The position numbers and the translations under genes are program-made. The notes beneath the pieces were generated by a model. That model did no database searches and was not told the origin of the DNA. It worked only from the letters and a program-made list of their open reading frames with translations. This document shows, piece by piece, positions 61,060 through 64,000 of a DNA stretch of 64,000 bases. The DNA comes from Mammaliicoccus sciuri (GTDB taxonomy: Bacteria > Bacillota > Bacilli > Staphylococcales > Staphylococcaceae), in the NCBI RefSeq assembly GCF_025561425.1, contig NZ_CP094824.1, forward strand, positions 806,001 to 870,000, written 5' to 3'. Each line of letters opens with the position of its first letter. The stretch's first letter is position 1.

Positions 61060-61174
61060 TTGACTTTTCTTTAAAAGATGGTAATATTTTATTTGGGCTC
61101 CTTTAAATAGGACAATCGTATAAATATAGCGCTCCCTCCTTACATTTTAAATAATGTAAGTGGGAGCGTTTTTT
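61060..61174 (+). promoter_or_regulatory. pyrG promoter and CTP-sensing attenuator
   Basis: TTGACT (61060-61065) and TAATAT (61082-61087) place the start of transcription at GGGCTCC (61095). The leader ends in a terminator: CGCTCCC (61130-61136) with GGGAGCG (61162-61168) and CTTACATT with AATGTAAG inside, then six T residues. In Bacillus pyrG, low CTP causes repeated G addition after GGG; the poly-G tail then pairs with the CU-rich left arm and prevents termination. The GGGC start and CTCCCTCC arm here fit exactly. Confidence 0.85.
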
Positions 61175-61183
61175 ATTTTTTAA

Positions 61184-62806
<1,623 letters not shown>

Positions 62807-62813
62807 TATATAT

Positions 62814-62869
62814 AAAGCGCCCTTTATCCTAATACTTTCTCAAGTATTTAAGATAGAGGGCGCTTTTTT
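62814..62869 (+). terminator. Terminator of pyrG
   Basis: AAAGCGCCCTTTATC pairs with GATAGAGGGCGCTTT (15 bp, one G-T), with an inner AATACT/AGTATT, then T residues. Confidence 0.93.
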
Positions 62870-62904
62870 GTATGAATATGTGAGTGGGGATTATTAAGTG
62901 CTGC

Positions 62905-63020
62905 GTTGTGTACACTTTTGGGCAAACTTGTTTATAACGGGTGTGTTAATTACAAAAGTCGGCGGAATTGTAACTAAAAGCTCCGTTATCAAACTACTAG
63001 CAAACTACTCCCGTTGTCAC
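62905..63020. repeat. Degenerate tandem array, three units
   Basis: Units start near 62905, 62945 and 62983. Unit 1 (GGGCAAACTTGTTTATAACG, 20 bases) matches the first units at 6739. Unit 2 has TTACA (62950-62954) facing TGTAA (62969-62973) across AAAGTCGGCGGAAT. Unit 3 is decayed. Between convergent pyrG and the DUF2529 gene. Confidence 0.75.
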
Positions 63021-63040
63021 AGACCTGTTATCTACTATTA

Positions 63041-63568
63041 CTAGATTTCTTCATTCAAATCTTGTGTAATCTCGTGCATTTCAGCAAACATGATATAATA
63101 TATATAATTTAAAGCCATTAGATGTGGGGTAATAATTTTACTGTAATCAGCGGTTGGAACGATTGCTCTTGGTGTTGATAAGTCAATATAATGCATGAGT
63201 GTTTCATGTGTTTTATTGTCTTTATCTTTGTTGGCTATTACGACAAAATCTATATCGTGGTCGTTTAATTTTGTAATCCATTCGTTGAGTTCATCAGTAA
63301 AAGAGGTACCGGCTAATAATACGCGGTCAGTAGAATCGATCTTTTCGATTTCTTCTAAAGTATTGAGTGTTTCTGCATGTGGTAAGCTTTCGTTACTGTC
63401 AGTCATAAATGTTTGTAAATGATTAATTTCATCGAAAGTTTTGATGCATATATTGCCTTCACCGTTTGCTGCTTGCATAAGCAGTTGTGATGCAATTTCA
63501 ATTTCTTCGATTTGGGCATCTATTTTACTAAATATGCCATTTAATTGTGTATTAAAAATTTTAAGCAA
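63041..63568 (-). CDS. DUF2529 protein (YwjG-like)
   Basis: A 175-residue protein of the DUF2529 family, which has a SIS-like alpha/beta fold. DRVLLAGTSFTDELNEWI and FVVIANKDKD are consistent with a nucleotide- or sugar-phosphate-binding core, but no function is established. It starts at TTG 63568, with AAGGAG six bases upstream. The gene order pyrG-DUF2529 is conserved in Bacillus and staphylococci. Here it points away from pyrG's direction and is divergent from the Spo0F-like gene, with 60 bases between starts. Confidence 0.88.
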   Translation of the reverse strand: MLKIFNTQLNGIFSKIDAQIEEIEIASQLLMQAANGEGNICIKTFDEINHLQTFMTDSNESLPHAETLNTLEEIEKIDSTDRVLLAGTSFTDELNEWITKLNDHDIDFVVIANKDKDNKTHETLMHYIDLSTPRAIVPTADYSKIITPHLMALNYIYYIMFAEMHEITQDLNEEI

Positions 63569-63628
63569 TTTGTATTCTCCTTATTAACGTCATTAAATTT
63601 ATTTTATAGAAAAAGAGGGGTATCTTCA

Positions 63629-63982
63629 ATGGATGTACTTATTATAGATGATGAAAAGAATATTAGACAATTATTAAAAGAAATTATGGAATTAAATCAA
63701 TTTAATGTAGATACTGCTAAAAATGGAGCGGAGGGCATTGAATTATTTCATAAAAATACTTATAAATTGATTTTTATAGATAAAAGAATGCCTGGAATTT
63801 CTGGTGAAGAAGTATTTGCTGAAATTAGAAAATCTGACAAAAATATTCCAGTTTATATCATTTCAGCATTTCAATCATCTACCGAGTTGGAAGTTTTGAA
63901 AAAAGGAAGTATTACAGGTGTTCTAATGAAGCCGTTTACAATTGAAGAAGTTATGAAAATTGTAAGAAAACATTTAGGATAG
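63629..63982 (+). CDS. Spo0F-like single-domain response regulator
   Basis: A 117-residue receiver domain without an output domain. The acidic pair Asp7-Asp8 (LIIDDEKN), the phosphorylation site Asp51 (IFIDKRMPG), the switch Ser (YIISAFQ) and Lys (LMKPF) are all present. ATG 63629 follows AAAGAGGGG; a longer in-frame extension upstream overlaps the divergent gene and is unlikely. Length and neighbourhood (pyrG, DUF2529) match spo0F of Bacillus, which relays phosphate to Spo0B. Staphylococcaceae do not sporulate, so it must answer to another kinase or target. The gene ends 18 bases before the window edge. Confidence 0.88.
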   Translation: MDVLIIDDEKNIRQLLKEIMELNQFNVDTAKNGAEGIELFHKNTYKLIFIDKRMPGISGEEVFAEIRKSDKNIPVYIISAFQSSTELEVLKKGSITGVLMKPFTIEEVMKIVRKHLG

Positions 63983-64000
63983 GGCTTTCAAAAGGTGCAT

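Overview
The window reads as chromosome of a low-GC Gram-positive coccus of the family Staphylococcaceae. Supporting signs are the AT-rich codon use, strong AGGAGG-type ribosome sites, a type II pantothenate kinase (CoaW), a SarA-family regulator, a Sle1-like LysM/CHAP wall hydrolase, LuxS, and the block rpoE-pyrG-DUF2529. The block continues into a Spo0F-like receiver, as in Bacillus (pyrG-ywjG-spo0F). To my knowledge Staphylococcus aureus lacks that gene, so a deeper-branching genus such as Mammaliicoccus (former S. sciuri group) or Macrococcus is likely. This is inference, not proof.

Layout. 1-9 kb: ribosomal genes rplM-rpsI, a frameshifted HAD phosphatase, an ABC exporter broken by an in-frame stop with a candidate leader-peptide attenuator upstream, small stress-type enzymes, two small zinc-finger proteins, and a MarR/YhgE pair with twin operators. 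9-16.4 kb: one maltose operon (msmX-malEFG-malR-malA) with LacI-type operators and a cre site. 16.6-22.7 kb: dihydroxyacetone kinase dhaKLM, a GntR/FadR regulator, an AbgT transporter and manA. 22.75-24.38 kb: an apparently intact IS3-family element with a programmed frameshift. 24.6-31.5 kb: Sle1-like hydrolase, a double-EVE protein with a degenerate McrB-like domain, AGCS and NhaC transporters, a Sar-type regulator. 31.5-37.1 kb: ribose operon rbsRKDACB. 37.2-46.3 kb: PerR-type dps, glcDF, then deoxynucleoside salvage (deoD divergent from deoR-deoC-pdp-deoB). 46.6-54.9 kb: luxS, a SAM-riboswitch unit encoding an M20 hydrolase and an ATP-grasp ligase, uncharacterised membrane genes, and trmB-type/pentapeptide/coaW. 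55-57.8 kb: an accessory phospholipid operon whose first gene is split by a frameshift. 57.8-64 kb: BCCT transporter, GNAT, rpoE, pyrG with a CTP-sensing attenuator, DUF2529 and the Spo0F-like gene.

Theme: carbon-source uptake and salvage under catabolite control (good cre sites before msmX, rbsR, nhaC and glcD), with local repressors beside their targets. Three genes carry single-base lesions that look recent (HAD, ABC exporter, CDP-alcohol transferase).

Most distinctive findings: (i) the EVE-EVE-pseudoAAA protein; (ii) the SAM-riboswitch M20/ATP-grasp pair; (iii) a family of degenerate 39-40 bp tandem units in at least five intergenic regions, mostly between convergent genes, whose short inverted arms change in step (GGACA/TGTCC, TTACA/TGTAA, TGAACA/TGTTCA, TACCA/TGGTA) around a fixed 13-14 base spacer; (iv) the leader peptide and competing hairpins before the dead ABC exporter. 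No tRNA, rRNA, CRISPR array or prophage was seen.
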